Positions 1 through 8,710 of a DNA stretch of 64,000 nucleotides are shown here, piece after piece. The notes below the pieces were generated by a model, which had not been told where the DNA came from, ran no database searches, and saw only the letters and a list, made by a program, of their open reading frames with translations. A program made the translations under genes and the position numbers. This DNA comes from Anaerolineales bacterium. Lineage in GTDB: Bacteria > Chloroflexota > Anaerolineae > Anaerolineales > Villigracilaceae. The stretch spans positions 62,001 through 126,000 of the forward strand of contig JACKAV010000008.1 of assembly GCA_020634895.1 (NCBI GenBank), in the 5' to 3' direction. Within the stretch, counting starts at the first letter, position 1. Each line of letters begins with the position of its first letter.

Positions 1-163
1 AAAAGCCGAAGGCACGTTCATCTTTGACAGCGTTCTCGAAATATCGCAGCACGAAGAGATAGCCGAGTTTGGTCAGCAGTCCGGCATCTCCCATGTGGAT
101 TTCAGCGATTCGTGGAATGAGATCTGCTGGAATGGATTTAAGCGGATGCAAAGTATGTGGCAT
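1..163 (-). CDS. GNAT-like acetyltransferase, N-terminal fragment cut by window edge
   Basis: An open frame starts at an ATG at 161-163 and runs off the left edge, giving 54 residues. The visible part contains the stretch AEIHMGDAGLLTKLGYLFVL, which resembles the first helices of GNAT N-acetyltransferases, where an acceptor-binding 'H...GFL..LG' pattern is usual. The ATG lies three bases after the stop of the upstream FemAB-like gene, so it is almost certainly co-transcribed and translationally coupled. Substrate unknown; in this surface-polysaccharide context a sugar or amino-acid acetyltransferase would fit (inference). The acetyl-CoA binding motif lies beyond the edge, so the family call is only moderately supported. 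Confidence 0.6.
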   Translation of the reverse strand, partial: MPHTLHPLKSIPADLIPRIAEIHMGDAGLLTKLGYLFVLRYFENAVKDERAFGF

Positions 164-166
164 GAG

Positions 167-1189
167 TTAGACCAATCCGCGGATGATGTATGGACCCAAT
201 GGGCGGATGATGAATTTGGGCAGGCGCTTCCATGCCGCGATGGCGAATTGAAATTTGGGATTCTTTTGATTCAAAGATGGAAGTTCATGACCCGGAGAAA
301 GCCAGAACCAATAGGCAAGCGGTTTCTTTTCCGGCGCCCATTTGGATTTGAAGATGTCGTTGCCAGAACCGACGAGGCTGCGACCAAGGTCAAAGGTGGT
401 GCATCCCTTTTGCATGGCGTGTTCGATAACAGACCAGTAAAGGAATTCGCCTGTATAAGCGGAGCGAGCGTCTCTCAGGACATTGGCATGCAGGTTGAAG
501 ACGGTTTTGCCTTGATAGATAAAAACTCCGCCGCCGGTGATCCTCCCTTTTGCATTGTATGTCACCGCAAATTCGAGTGTGTCTCCAAGATATTCTGCCA
601 TTTTGCGCAGATATGTTTTCGAATGATAAGGCGAACCCAGTTCGTGCATGCTGAGCGCGAGGGCTTCGTAAGCATCGTCTAAAAGGTCGAGGTGACCGAA
701 ACGGATGGAGTGTCCCTTTTTGAGGGATTTGCGGATGTGGTTGCGATGGTCCGACGAGAAGCGCTTCATCAAGTCGTCTGAAGTGGCGGAGAGATCTATC
801 AGGTAGGTGAAGTAGACGGGGTGTTCGACCCAGCCGTCGGCGGGGGGAGAGGCGGTATCGTCAAATCGGAGCGATACGTATTCGGCGTTGACGTCTTCTG
901 CGAGGCGGCGGGCTTTATCCAATAATAAGTCGCGGGCTTCGATATTCTCGTATGTGAAGCCGCCGTAACTGCCAAATGGCGCGGTGGCGAGATAATGTCC
1001 GAAGACTGGGTGATCGACTTCGAGCATGGAAAGCGCGCCAAGCGGACGTTCGTCATCGAGAACGGCAAAACGATGGACGGGATGTCCGTAAACGTCGTTG
1101 ATGAAATTCATCCACGAGTCGAGACCGATGTAACTGAGCTTTGGCTCGAGCGAAGGGTAGGGAAGGGAGTTGACTCGTTTGACGTTCAT
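167..1189 (-). CDS. FemAB-like GNAT-fold transferase (BioF2-like)
   Basis: This 340-residue protein resembles the FemAB/BioF2-like double-GNAT family, which includes peptidoglycan cross-bridge aminoacyltransferases and exopolysaccharide-associated relatives. The C-terminal half has the typical pattern GGGVFIYQGKTVFNLHA followed by FDLGRSLVGSGNDIFKSKW, corresponding to the family signature 'FD.GRS..GSG...FK..W'. The start ATG overlaps the stop of the polysaccharide deacetylase upstream (ATGA, 1186-1189). FemAB-like plus deacetylase pairs are known from exosortase-linked exopolysaccharide loci, although no exosortase is visible here. It is probably cytoplasmic and modifies a cell-envelope precursor; the actual substrate cannot be told from the sequence. 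Confidence 0.75.
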   Translation of the reverse strand: MNVKRVNSLPYPSLEPKLSYIGLDSWMNFINDVYGHPVHRFAVLDDERPLGALSMLEVDHPVFGHYLATAPFGSYGGFTYENIEARDLLLDKARRLAEDVNAEYVSLRFDDTASPPADGWVEHPVYFTYLIDLSATSDDLMKRFSSDHRNHIRKSLKKGHSIRFGHLDLLDDAYEALALSMHELGSPYHSKTYLRKMAEYLGDTLEFAVTYNAKGRITGGGVFIYQGKTVFNLHANVLRDARSAYTGEFLYWSVIEHAMQKGCTTFDLGRSLVGSGNDIFKSKWAPEKKPLAYWFWLSPGHELPSLNQKNPKFQFAIAAWKRLPKFIIRPLGPYIIRGLV

Positions 1190-2019
1190 TGGAGTTCTTT
1201 TATATAGTCTTGCATGGTTGAGGTTGGAAAGTTCCTGAGCAGTTCTTTGAGGAACTTCGATTTATTGAATGTGAACGGAAAAAGAAGTGGATGATGCAGC
1301 ATGTCGACGATAAAGCGCTGCGGGTAACCCGCGGGCGTGACGATCTCGTACGGATGTAAAAAGATAACCGGGCTTCTGCCTGCTTTGAGTTCGCGCTCGA
1401 TGATCTTGTAAACCAAAGGGCGGAATAGTCCGCTCATGAAGCTGGAGCCGTATGGGAATTCACCGCCGCGGACAAGTTTGAGATTCATATAACGCGGCGC
1501 AAAGAATTCGGTCGGTCTCTTTAGAAGCGGAAGCGTGCTGACGGGTATTTCCCAAACACCGCCTTTTTTTATGGCTGTCCCTGCGGGCGCGTAAAGCGAT
1601 GAACTGTAAATGAAATTATGTTTTTCGAGAAGCGGATAGACCTCTTCCACGGTGTTGATCATCGGCGCGCGATAACCGCGCACATTATGTTTTTGTATCC
1701 ATTCTGCGGAAGCGGTGAGGTCTTTTTCGATCTCTTTGATGTCGTTCAGTCTGCGGTGAATATGGCAGTGAAAACCAACCTCGTGTCCTGCTTGAATAAT
1801 CTTTTCAGGTAGTTCGGGATACCATCCCACCATTTCACCGACGAGATAGAACGTCGCTTTGGCGTCGCCGAGGATTTCAAGAATGGGGTCGATGGCTTGG
1901 CGCGAGATGCCTTCGTCTAGTTGAAAGCGGGTTTCGGGAGGCAAAAAATCGTATCTGCGCGAAGGCGCAAACCAGGATTCGTAATCAATGGTCAATAACA
2001 GGCGCGGGGATGGAGTCAT
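1186..2019 (-). CDS. Polysaccharide deacetylase (NodB-type, CE4)
   Basis: The 277-residue protein carries a CE4/NodB polysaccharide deacetylase domain. Motif 1 is TIDYE near residue 10, with Asp-Tyr-Glu where many members have Asp-Asp. Motif 2 is HEVGFHCHIHRRL, with the HxxxH metal ligands; RGYRAP corresponds to motif 3 and the late HPYE supplies the catalytic His motif. It would remove N-acetyl groups from an envelope polysaccharide. There is no signal peptide, so it probably acts on a cytoplasmic or membrane-proximal precursor. It heads a tightly coupled pair with the FemAB-like gene. The ATG is preceded by TATAAT with only nine bases between, so this gene can also start its own, nearly leaderless, transcript. 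Confidence 0.85.
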   Translation of the reverse strand: MTPSPRLLLTIDYESWFAPSRRYDFLPPETRFQLDEGISRQAIDPILEILGDAKATFYLVGEMVGWYPELPEKIIQAGHEVGFHCHIHRRLNDIKEIEKDLTASAEWIQKHNVRGYRAPMINTVEEVYPLLEKHNFIYSSSLYAPAGTAIKKGGVWEIPVSTLPLLKRPTEFFAPRYMNLKLVRGGEFPYGSSFMSGLFRPLVYKIIERELKAGRSPVIFLHPYEIVTPAGYPQRFIVDMLHHPLLFPFTFNKSKFLKELLRNFPTSTMQDYIKELQ

Positions 2020-2028
2020 GGCGCGGGG

Positions 2029-2034
2029 ATTATA
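2029..2034 (-). promoter_or_regulatory. -10 box (TATAAT) nine bases before the deacetylase ATG
   Basis: On the minus strand a perfect TATAAT sits at 2029-2034, ending nine bases before the ATG at 2017-2019. Transcription would begin about at the start codon, so the mRNA would be leaderless or nearly so. No convincing -35 element is seen. Confidence 0.5.
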
Positions 2035-2040
2035 GCAGGG

Positions 2041-3582
2041 TTATGGAACTTGTTTAATAACGCAGAAGGTGGCTCCCTGACGGGAAACCTCCACCACGGC
2101 AGGCTCGTCGCCGAGAAATTTCAGGTCTTCGTTCGAGCGCGAATTGGCGAGATAGTAATCGCCGGATTTCATATCCTTTTGCTCGGTACGGAAGTCGCGG
2201 ACGGTGATATTCGAGTTGACATAATACGCCGCGATATACGGCTCACGCCTGACGAAGAGTTGAGTGCCCTCAGGAGCAGTTTCATTAAGTTTGAGCACGG
2301 CTTCTCTATAACAGGTCAGCCAGTATTCCGTTTCATATTCGCGGAAGACTCCGCCGACGCTGCCGGCAAAGTTGTTGTAGTACGCATATTGATACGGATG
2401 CAATTGGATAATGGGAATGATTCCAAAGCCGAGCAGAAGAACCGTCACAGCGATTTTTTGCCACGATGACTTCAACCAGTTGAACAGGGCTTCGAAGGCG
2501 AAACCTGCAAAGATGAACAACGGCGGGAGGATGAATAGAAAATGGCGGTATCCGTCGTACATGGCGGGGCGGCGCAAAAAGATGTATGCCACCAGCGTTC
2601 CGAACCATAACAGCAGGATTCCGAATGCAAGACGCTTTTTCGTATCCGCTTTCCAGAAGCCCAGCACCATGCCAATTGCGATCAGAAAGTAGGTTGGCTC
2701 AGATAGCGTGTAACCAAGAAGGAGCGGGAAATAACGATGCGGAAGGTCGCCAGCTTGATAGTTGCTCCCAGCAAAGAGAACGTTCAATTGCGTTGGATTA
2801 TCAGACATGAAAAAGAAAACTTCTACGAATTTTTGGAGGGGAGCCAGCCAGAGATAGGGCCATGTTGCAAAGGTGACGATAAGGGTGAGGAATCCATAAA
2901 GGATAAATCGCCATGCAAGGCGGCTGAACTTGATTTGTCTCAGGTCGATCAGGGCATAAAGTCCAACCAAAATTGCGGCGAACGGTCCCAACACGCGAAT
3001 GGATGTTGCGATACCTAAAAAGAAGGCTGCGAGCAGCGTTTTGCCGAAGTGAGGGCGGGCGTTGTTTTTTAATTCATCCACCATCTCGATGCCAAAACAG
3101 ACCGACCCGAGAAAGAATGTAAGAAATGGAATGTCTTTTGGGTTGATAAACGCATGTCCCCAAAGAAGCGGCTGCCATGAGAAAAACGCGGCTGTTGCTA
3201 CCGATGCAGACTTGTTCATCCATTTTGAGGCGAGGCGGTAGAGAAGATAAACCCCAAGTTGAAATGTCAAAAAATTGACCAGGTGCCAGGCTGAGGCTTG
3301 GTCAATGTCAAATACTTGTATAAGTTGCGTGAGCGGTCTTGCCAGAAGGATGTATGCGGGTCCGCGGTTGGCGTGGTCTGTGGCACTGGGACCGAAGGCA
3401 TTGTTTACATCGAAATGTCCGCTGAACCATTCACTGGGGGAATACGCATACGGTAGGGCGTCGGCATACTCGTAAAAGAGCGGTTCGTCCCATGCGTAGC
3501 CATAGCTTTGGAATGTGAATAAACCGACGAGAATATTAATGACTAATAGAGTCAGTATGGGGTAACGTTTGATCGTGTTCAA
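2041..3582 (-). CDS. GT39-like membrane glycosyltransferase
   Basis: The 513-residue protein is strongly hydrophobic with about ten membrane segments and a soluble C-terminal tail of about 80 residues. After the first segment it has YAWDEPLFYEYADAL, matching the acidic Asp-Glu motif in the first outer loop of GT39/ArnT/PMT-type transferases. These use lipid-linked sugars to modify lipids or proteins outside the membrane. The best start is a TTG at 3580-3582, eight bases after the thioesterase stop; no in-frame ATG lies before the first membrane segment. GtrA and a UDP-sugar enzyme in the same run are typical partners. The sugar and acceptor are unknown. Confidence 0.75.
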   Translation of the reverse strand: MNTIKRYPILTLLVINILVGLFTFQSYGYAWDEPLFYEYADALPYAYSPSEWFSGHFDVNNAFGPSATDHANRGPAYILLARPLTQLIQVFDIDQASAWHLVNFLTFQLGVYLLYRLASKWMNKSASVATAAFFSWQPLLWGHAFINPKDIPFLTFFLGSVCFGIEMVDELKNNARPHFGKTLLAAFFLGIATSIRVLGPFAAILVGLYALIDLRQIKFSRLAWRFILYGFLTLIVTFATWPYLWLAPLQKFVEVFFFMSDNPTQLNVLFAGSNYQAGDLPHRYFPLLLGYTLSEPTYFLIAIGMVLGFWKADTKKRLAFGILLLWFGTLVAYIFLRRPAMYDGYRHFLFILPPLFIFAGFAFEALFNWLKSSWQKIAVTVLLLGFGIIPIIQLHPYQYAYYNNFAGSVGGVFREYETEYWLTCYREAVLKLNETAPEGTQLFVRREPYIAAYYVNSNITVRDFRTEQKDMKSGDYYLANSRSNEDLKFLGDEPAVVEVSRQGATFCVIKQVP

Positions 3583-3590
3583 TGTGCGTC

Positions 3591-4064
3591 TTACTTTTGG
3601 GAGATGCGTCTTTGCTGGCGTTTTTTCGCTTCTTCAAGGCGTGCCTTTTCTTCCTCCGTTTCGGCGACCAATTGCGGAACGTTGGTGGGATTGTTGTCAT
3701 CGTCCAACGCCACGTAGACGAGGTAAGCCGCGTTGGTATGCGTGCGTTCGCCGGTGATGGGATTTTCAGCGACCACCTGTACTTCGGCTTCCATGGATGT
3801 GCGCCCGGTGTAGGTGACTTCCGCTGTGAGTGTGACGAGATCGCCGATCTTGATCGGCTCACGGAAGACGAGCGAGTCGACTGCGACAGTGACAACACGA
3901 GTCTGCGCATGACGCATACAGGCTAACGCCCCGGCTTCGTCTGCCAGTTTCATGATCCATCCGCCGTGGACATTTCCGTGGTGGTTGGCGTGTTCGGGCT
4001 GCATGAGTTGCGATAAATGAATGCGTGAGGCGCGGGAGGTTTTTGTTGGAGCGATTTTGGTCAT
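3591..4064 (-). CDS. Acyl-CoA thioesterase, hotdog fold (YciA/BFIT-like)
   Basis: This 157-residue protein is a single hotdog-fold acyl-CoA thioesterase. The hallmark HGNVHGGWIMKLADEAGALA near residue 33 is the central helix with the Asp/Glu catalytic position. Further on it has VVTVAVDSLVFREPIKIGDLV, typical of the hexameric YciA/ACOT family. It hydrolyses acyl-CoA to free acid and CoA. The C-terminus (EEEKARLEEAKKRQQRRISQK) is highly charged. Gene spacing is three bases to the upstream gene and eight to the downstream one, so it lies within the minus-strand operon, although its link with the glycosylation genes is not obvious. Confidence 0.85.
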   Translation of the reverse strand: MTKIAPTKTSRASRIHLSQLMQPEHANHHGNVHGGWIMKLADEAGALACMRHAQTRVVTVAVDSLVFREPIKIGDLVTLTAEVTYTGRTSMEAEVQVVAENPITGERTHTNAAYLVYVALDDDNNPTNVPQLVAETEEEKARLEEAKKRQQRRISQK

Positions 4065-4067
4065 TTG

Positions 4068-4445
4068 CTAGTCCATATCCTCCCGGAATTCGCCGCTGTC
4101 CAGCGTGTGAAGCTTTTCTGGTATATCGAGCAGAACGTCAATAAGGGAATGGCTGAGTTCGGGCATGAGCGGCGCGAGCGGAATATTGGCAGGCGGATGT
4201 ATCCTTTTGGGAGTCGGGGGTGGGGCGAGATGCGGTTTTAGTTCATCTATAGCACGTTTGGTCACGATGCGCGGATCATTCGTCAACGTGCCGACAAACT
4301 CCCCGAGCACGGAATAGACCTCGCGCTGCGGAGTGACAAAGCCGATCCAATCGCCGGTTCGGTTAAAAAGATAAGGATACAGAAGAAAAGCGTCCGCGTC
4401 CCCTTTGGTGTTGTAAATTGGGATAATGGAAATTCGTTGAGCCAT
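4068..4445 (-). CDS. Small protein of unknown function
   Basis: A 125-residue protein I do not firmly recognise. The first 65 residues contain short aromatic beta-strand repeats (AFLLYPYLFNRTGDWIGFV, then QREVYSVLGEFVGTL) that resemble small beta-flower or barrel proteins reading 'lyn..g.wiG'. The middle is proline-rich (APPPTPKRIHPPANIPLAPL), and the end is acidic (DSGEFREDMD). It has no signal peptide or membrane segment. It lies between GtrA and the thioesterase in one transcription unit. It is accepted as real because of its position in the operon and its clear ATG. Confidence 0.6.
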   Translation of the reverse strand: MAQRISIIPIYNTKGDADAFLLYPYLFNRTGDWIGFVTPQREVYSVLGEFVGTLTNDPRIVTKRAIDELKPHLAPPPTPKRIHPPANIPLAPLMPELSHSLIDVLLDIPEKLHTLDSGEFREDMD

Positions 4446-4456
4446 GCGTTCCTGCC

Positions 4457-4921
4457 TTATATTTCTTCGTCAATGTCATTATACGTCCAATAACGGTTTA
4501 CGAAGAAGTTCCAAAGCATGACAATTCCAACCGCCGCCGCGAGCGTGAGATTCTTGGCATAAAACTCCGCGGTTAGATGGGTGGTGTGCAGGGTGTTTTC
4601 CACCAGATTCAAAAGCGGCGGCTCGAAAAAGTGAAGGATGGGAATGCGGATCACCATCCCAGCAACATTGACAACGAAGAACATTCCCAACTGACTGATG
4701 ATGGGGCGCGACCGCGACTCAGGGTAGGTCCAATAACGGTTCCAGATAAAATTGCTGATGACAGCACAAATAAAAGAAATTGTCCCTGCCACGACAAGGG
4801 AAAATTCGAATATCACATGCGAGAACAGGTTCATAACGCCGAAATCGATCACGGCGCCGATCGCTCCCACAAACGCGAATTTGAGGAAGCGGGTTCGTTC
4901 TTTTGGATCGGTCAGGATCAT
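4457..4921 (-). CDS. GtrA-family membrane protein
   Basis: The 154-residue protein has four predicted membrane helices. It carries the GtrA features FLKFAFVGAIGAVIDFGVMN at the N-terminus and paired 'NF.WNRYWTY' motifs (NFIWNRYWTYPES and NFFVNRYWTYND). GtrA proteins help move or present polyprenyl-phosphate-linked sugars across the membrane. The ATG overlaps the stop of the UDP-sugar SDR gene (ATGA, 4918-4921), so the two are translationally coupled. With the GT39-like transferase downstream it forms a plausible surface-glycosylation set. Confidence 0.88.
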   Translation of the reverse strand: MILTDPKERTRFLKFAFVGAIGAVIDFGVMNLFSHVIFEFSLVVAGTISFICAVISNFIWNRYWTYPESRSRPIISQLGMFFVVNVAGMVIRIPILHFFEPPLLNLVENTLHTTHLTAEFYAKNLTLAAAVGIVMLWNFFVNRYWTYNDIDEEI

Positions 4922-5877
4922 GCAAGCCCCAGTTTTTGCTTGAAGAATGGGATGGTGCGGCGGATGCCTTCGTCCAGATCGACCTTCGGCTCCCAGTTCA
5001 AGATTTCCTTTGCCCGGCTAATGTCAGGTTGGCGGCGCTGCGGGTCTCGCGCACTGCGGGCATTCTCCATGAATGTGATTCCCGCCGGGTTGCCGGTAAT
5101 TCGGTTGATCGCTTCGGCAAATTCCAGCACAGACATTTCCACAGGGTTGCCAATGTTGACAGGCAGATGTTCGTCGGAGTAAAGCAATTTTACAATTCCG
5201 TCTACCAGGTCATCAACAAAGCAGAAAGAGCGGGTCTGGCTTCCGGTTCCGTACACAGTGAGAGGCTGACCGAGAAGCGCCTGTTTGAGCAGATTTGGCA
5301 GGGCGCGTCCATCTTCCAGGTCCATGCGCGGACCGTAGGTATTGAAAATACGAACGATGCTGGTATTCACCCCATGGAAACGGTGATACGCCATGGTCAC
5401 CGATTCCGCGAAACGCTTGGCTTCGTCATAGACGGCGCGTTCACCGATGGGGTCTACATTGCCCGGGTAATTCTCAGACTGTGGATGCACTTCCGGGTCT
5501 CCATAGATCTCACTGGTGGAAGCCAGTAAAAATCTCGAACCTTCGCGTCTTGCCACACCGAGACAGTTATGCGTACCCAGCGCGCCTGCCTTCATGGTTT
5601 GAATGGGCAGGTTGAAATATCCCGATTTTGATTGCGGGTTCGGGCTTGCAGGAGATGCAAAATGCAGGATCGCATCGACCTGTCCCGGCACAAAGATGTA
5701 ATTGGATACATCTCTTTTATAGAATTCAAATTTTTCATTGTTGGCAAGATGGGCAATATTATCCGGGCTGCCTGTGATGAAATTATCCACCCCAATGATG
5801 TCGTGACCGTCGCCCAAAAGGCGGTCGCAAAGATGAGAGCCAAGGAACCCGGCTGCGCCTGTGATCAAAATTCGCAT
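4918..5877 (-). CDS. NAD-dependent UDP-glucuronate decarboxylase-like SDR
   Basis: The 319-residue protein is an extended short-chain dehydrogenase. The N-terminus MRILITGAAGFLGSHLCDRL is the Rossmann GxxGxxG motif. STSEIYGDPEVHPQSE holds the catalytic Ser/Thr, and YDEAK near residue 153 is the YxxxK pair. RIFNTYGPRM and GTGSQTRSFCFVDDLVDGI match UXS/ArnA-type UDP-glucuronate decarboxylases, which make UDP-xylose. Other UDP-sugar epimerases or dehydratases are possible. A GAGG ribosome site precedes the ATG. It is the first of a close-packed run that continues into gtrA. Confidence 0.8.
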   Translation of the reverse strand: MRILITGAAGFLGSHLCDRLLGDGHDIIGVDNFITGSPDNIAHLANNEKFEFYKRDVSNYIFVPGQVDAILHFASPASPNPQSKSGYFNLPIQTMKAGALGTHNCLGVARREGSRFLLASTSEIYGDPEVHPQSENYPGNVDPIGERAVYDEAKRFAESVTMAYHRFHGVNTSIVRIFNTYGPRMDLEDGRALPNLLKQALLGQPLTVYGTGSQTRSFCFVDDLVDGIVKLLYSDEHLPVNIGNPVEMSVLEFAEAINRITGNPAGITFMENARSARDPQRRQPDISRAKEILNWEPKVDLDEGIRRTIPFFKQKLGLA

Positions 5878-5899
5878 TACGATTTACCTCTTTTTTATT

Positions 5900-7495
5900 T
5901 TATTTCCAATCGAGTCGGGTAATTAACCCATCCCCGGTGACTTGATATGTACTGCCGCTGCCGCTGTCCACAAGCCAAAGATTTCCCTGATACGTGACGG
6001 CAAGAAAACCGCCGGTCTCTCCATCCACTGGCGCGGGCGCCCATGCAGGTGTCTGCGGTTCCAATCCATTCTTATCTGTCGGCGGGAAAAGCGCCCGGCT
6101 GTTCGAACCGTCGCGGTCCATCACCACCAGACGATAGCGACTGGTATCGCTTTGGTCGATGAAAATGGATTGCAAATACGCCACCTGAAACGACGCTTCC
6201 CTGCCAACATATTCGATCGGCGAAATGGATGGATAAGAGAACATCCCGACCGAATCGACCAATGTTGCAGACGCCTCATTACTGAACGAAAGGGCTGAGA
6301 GGTCGAAATAAGGCGACTCTTCGCTGGAAATGGGTGCCGGCGCCGGAGCATGGCTGACGAAGTATAAACTGTTTCCGTCCGCGCCCCAGACAAGAGGAGG
6401 GATCCATGCCCAATCGCTGTGAGTGTTGAGCGGCGTGATTCCCAGTAACGGCTTCAGGTATCCGCCGTCCTGATCGACCAGACCGATTCCATCGGGACGT
6501 GCATAAGCAAGTTTGCCGTCTGGTGCGAAGGCGAAGGACATGCCCCACCAACCGTACACGCCGCCACTGCCCGCGCTGATCAACCTGCGCGGACTTCCGG
6601 CGTTGGTCAGGCTGACACGGTATAGGTCGTTATTCGCCTGCCAGCCGGGAGCAGTGCTTCGCGGTTCGACGGTGGAATACGCCACCGAATTTGTTCCGGG
6701 AATCCACGCCGCAAAGTGAACGACATTTTTTGCCTGTAATGAAATTAACTTCGGGTCGAGGTTTCGCGTGCGGACTGCCCAAAGCGAATTGATTTCCTGA
6801 TCTGCCGGTTTGTTGGATTTGCGCGTAAAGACGAGGTATTCGCCGTTGGGCGACAGGGTGAAAATACGCCCGTCGAGATCGCCTGTGCTGACGATGACAC
6901 GTCGATTTGCCGTTGAGCCTTCCATGATCCACGCGTTGCCGCCAGCGAGGTAGGCGAGCGTGCCTGGAATGTTCAAAGGCACGAACGATGCCTGTGCGCC
7001 GACCATGACGATCTCTGGCAGGGCTTCTTTTAGCACCACAGTCTTCACGACAGTTTTGGTGACTTCAACTTTATCTTCCAATATCTGGCGGTAGGTGATC
7101 TCTTCCAGCCCGTTCTCACCGGCTTGAACTAGCCTTGTCTCGCCTTCCGGCAGGGTTTCATTCCGCACAATTTGCCGCTCGAACGGAACGACCACTTCCT
7201 CGGTTTCGAAATTCTCTTCAACGCGAGTCACAACAACAGTATCGCCGTCGCTGATGACGGTATAAAGCGGCGGCTCGGTCTTGTCGAGGCTGCCTAATTC
7301 CACACCGGCAGTTGCCAACGCCTGAGATACGGTCACGCCAGAAGGGACGCTTGCATCCTGCGTCTGTTCGTCCGCGGTGATGTGGATGGTAATGGTGCTG
7401 TTAAGTTGCGGGGATTTGCACGAGGTTATCAGCGTGGCAATAAGCAAAATGGTGTGAAACAAGCCCGGGCGGGCGCGAAGCGAGAGGCGTGGCAT
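5900..7495 (-). CDS. Lipoprotein with DUF348/G5 domains and a TolB-like propeller
   Basis: The 531-residue protein has a signal peptide with lipobox ITSC (about residues 23-26), so it is probably anchored outside the membrane. Residues ~32-95 form a DUF348-like ubiquitin fold (TITIHITADEQTQDASVPSG, then VSQALATAGVELG). Next comes a G5 domain with FERQIVRNETLPEGETRLVQ and YRQILEDKVEVTK, found in cell-wall or carbohydrate-binding proteins. Residues ~180-531 contain repeats of the kind 'LSPNGEYLVFTRK', 'FAPDGKLAYARP' and 'WGADGNSLYFVSH', typical of a TolB/WD40-like beta-propeller. Role unknown; sensing or scaffolding at the wall is an inference. No catalytic wall-hydrolase domain is present. Confidence 0.8.
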   Translation of the reverse strand: MPRLSLRARPGLFHTILLIATLITSCKSPQLNSTITIHITADEQTQDASVPSGVTVSQALATAGVELGSLDKTEPPLYTVISDGDTVVVTRVEENFETEEVVVPFERQIVRNETLPEGETRLVQAGENGLEEITYRQILEDKVEVTKTVVKTVVLKEALPEIVMVGAQASFVPLNIPGTLAYLAGGNAWIMEGSTANRRVIVSTGDLDGRIFTLSPNGEYLVFTRKSNKPADQEINSLWAVRTRNLDPKLISLQAKNVVHFAAWIPGTNSVAYSTVEPRSTAPGWQANNDLYRVSLTNAGSPRRLISAGSGGVYGWWGMSFAFAPDGKLAYARPDGIGLVDQDGGYLKPLLGITPLNTHSDWAWIPPLVWGADGNSLYFVSHAPAPAPISSEESPYFDLSALSFSNEASATLVDSVGMFSYPSISPIEYVGREASFQVAYLQSIFIDQSDTSRYRLVVMDRDGSNSRALFPPTDKNGLEPQTPAWAPAPVDGETGGFLAVTYQGNLWLVDSGSGSTYQVTGDGLITRLDWK

Positions 7496-7514
7496 GTCGG
7501 GTATAATCCAGCCG

Positions 7515-8084
7515 TTATTTTATCCGCCCTGTCAATGTCATGATCCCATCTGCAATGGAAATGGTTTGCAGGCGGAAACCGACTGCGACCGGACCGAATG
7601 AGCCGGTGAAGGCTTCGTCTATGACTGCACTGATGGCGGTGTTTAGACCTTCCGGCGCAGGCACCGGACCAAAATCTGCGGTGACGATCTGGATCTTCGG
7701 TTGACCGGTAACATCATCGATAGTGACGTTCATTGTGATGAGCATGTTGGCAGTGAACCATCCGCGCGCGATCTTGCCGTAGATATTCATTTGACCATCG
7801 CGGAGTGTGACCTGCGGGTCGGTAAATGGCGGGTTGGCTTGCTGCGCAAGTTTGTCCGCGATATAACCGGTAAGCTGGCTTTCGGTGACTTGCAACGTGA
7901 TGACGCCGGTTTCTGCGCCGTCGATCATTGCCTGCTCGATCATATCTTTGAGGGTTTGTGCTTCATCCGGGGATGACTGAACGGGCTGTGCCGGATAATC
8001 CGGTCCGCCGACGAATATCGAACATGCCAGCGACGAAACAGCAAGCGCGGCAAAAGAAAAATAAATTGAAAATTTAGTATTCAT
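7515..8084 (-). CDS. Small secreted lipoprotein of unknown function
   Basis: A 189-residue protein. I choose the ATG at 8082-8084 because it is followed directly by a signal peptide (MNTKFSIYFSFAALAVSSLA) ending in lipobox LAC; a longer frame would overlap scpB on the other strand. The mature part has alternating beta-strand character (ESQLTGYIADKLAQQ, VTLRDGQMNIYGKI, TISIADGIMTLTGRIK). This resembles small lipid- or ligand-binding lipoproteins common in Anaerolineae, but I cannot name the family. It probably heads the minus-strand run, with the G5 lipoprotein 19 bases downstream. Confidence 0.7.
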   Translation of the reverse strand: MNTKFSIYFSFAALAVSSLACSIFVGGPDYPAQPVQSSPDEAQTLKDMIEQAMIDGAETGVITLQVTESQLTGYIADKLAQQANPPFTDPQVTLRDGQMNIYGKIARGWFTANMLITMNVTIDDVTGQPKIQIVTADFGPVPAPEGLNTAISAVIDEAFTGSFGPVAVGFRLQTISIADGIMTLTGRIK

Positions 8085-8132
8085 AGTATTTATATAAACT
8101 CTTGAATTTTTGAATAGCGGAGCAATTATAGC

Positions 8133-8699
8133 ATGAGCGAATCTCAATCCATTTCGAGCGAAGAACTTAGCCTTTCTGCGAAAATAGAGGCGATGTTGTT
8201 CGTTTCAGCGGAGCCTGTGCCGCTTCAACAATTGTCACAGGCGTTGGATGTGACGGCTTCTGTGGTCGAGCGCGGTTTGAAGGAATTGGAAGAAGCGCTT
8301 CAGACTCGGGGACTGCGGTTGCAGCGGAACGCGGGTCGTATTCAGCTGACGACGGCTCCCGAACTGGCGGTTTTGGTGGAAACCTTCCTCGGTCTCGAGG
8401 CGGTGACGCACCTCAGCCGCGCCGCATTGGAGACGCTGGCAATTATTGCTTATCAACAGCCTGTGACGCGCCCGCAAGTGGATTCGATCCGCGGCGTGAA
8501 CAGCGACGGCATGATGAAGAGTTTGCTGAGCAAAGGCTTGATCCTGGAATCCGGTCGCACAGACGGACCGGGACGCCCAATTCTGTATTCCACCACGCCG
8601 GAGTTTTTACAGCATTTTGGCTTGAGTTCGCTTATGGAACTTCCGTCTCTTGCCGCATCGACTGAGTCGGAATCTGAGGTTGAACTTCTGAAAGGTTGA
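8133..8699 (+). CDS. scpB: Segregation and condensation protein B
   Basis: The 188-residue protein is ScpB, the winged-helix kleisin-binding subunit of the Smc-ScpAB condensin that organises and segregates chromosomes. It has the usual start KIEAMLFVSAEPVPLQQLSQ, then the central ALETLAIIAYQQPVTRPQVD and IRGVNSDGMMKSLLSKGLI, and the late GRPILYSTTPEFLQHFGL, all ScpB signatures. Length fits the family. scpA is not next to it in this window. The ATG at 8133 has a weak GGAG ten bases upstream and shares its upstream region with the divergent lipoprotein gene. A strong terminator follows. Confidence 0.95.
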   Translation: MSESQSISSEELSLSAKIEAMLFVSAEPVPLQQLSQALDVTASVVERGLKELEEALQTRGLRLQRNAGRIQLTTAPELAVLVETFLGLEAVTHLSRAALETLAIIAYQQPVTRPQVDSIRGVNSDGMMKSLLSKGLILESGRTDGPGRPILYSTTPEFLQHFGLSSLMELPSLAASTESESEVELLKG

Positions 8700-8710
8700 T
8701 TTTCATTTTC

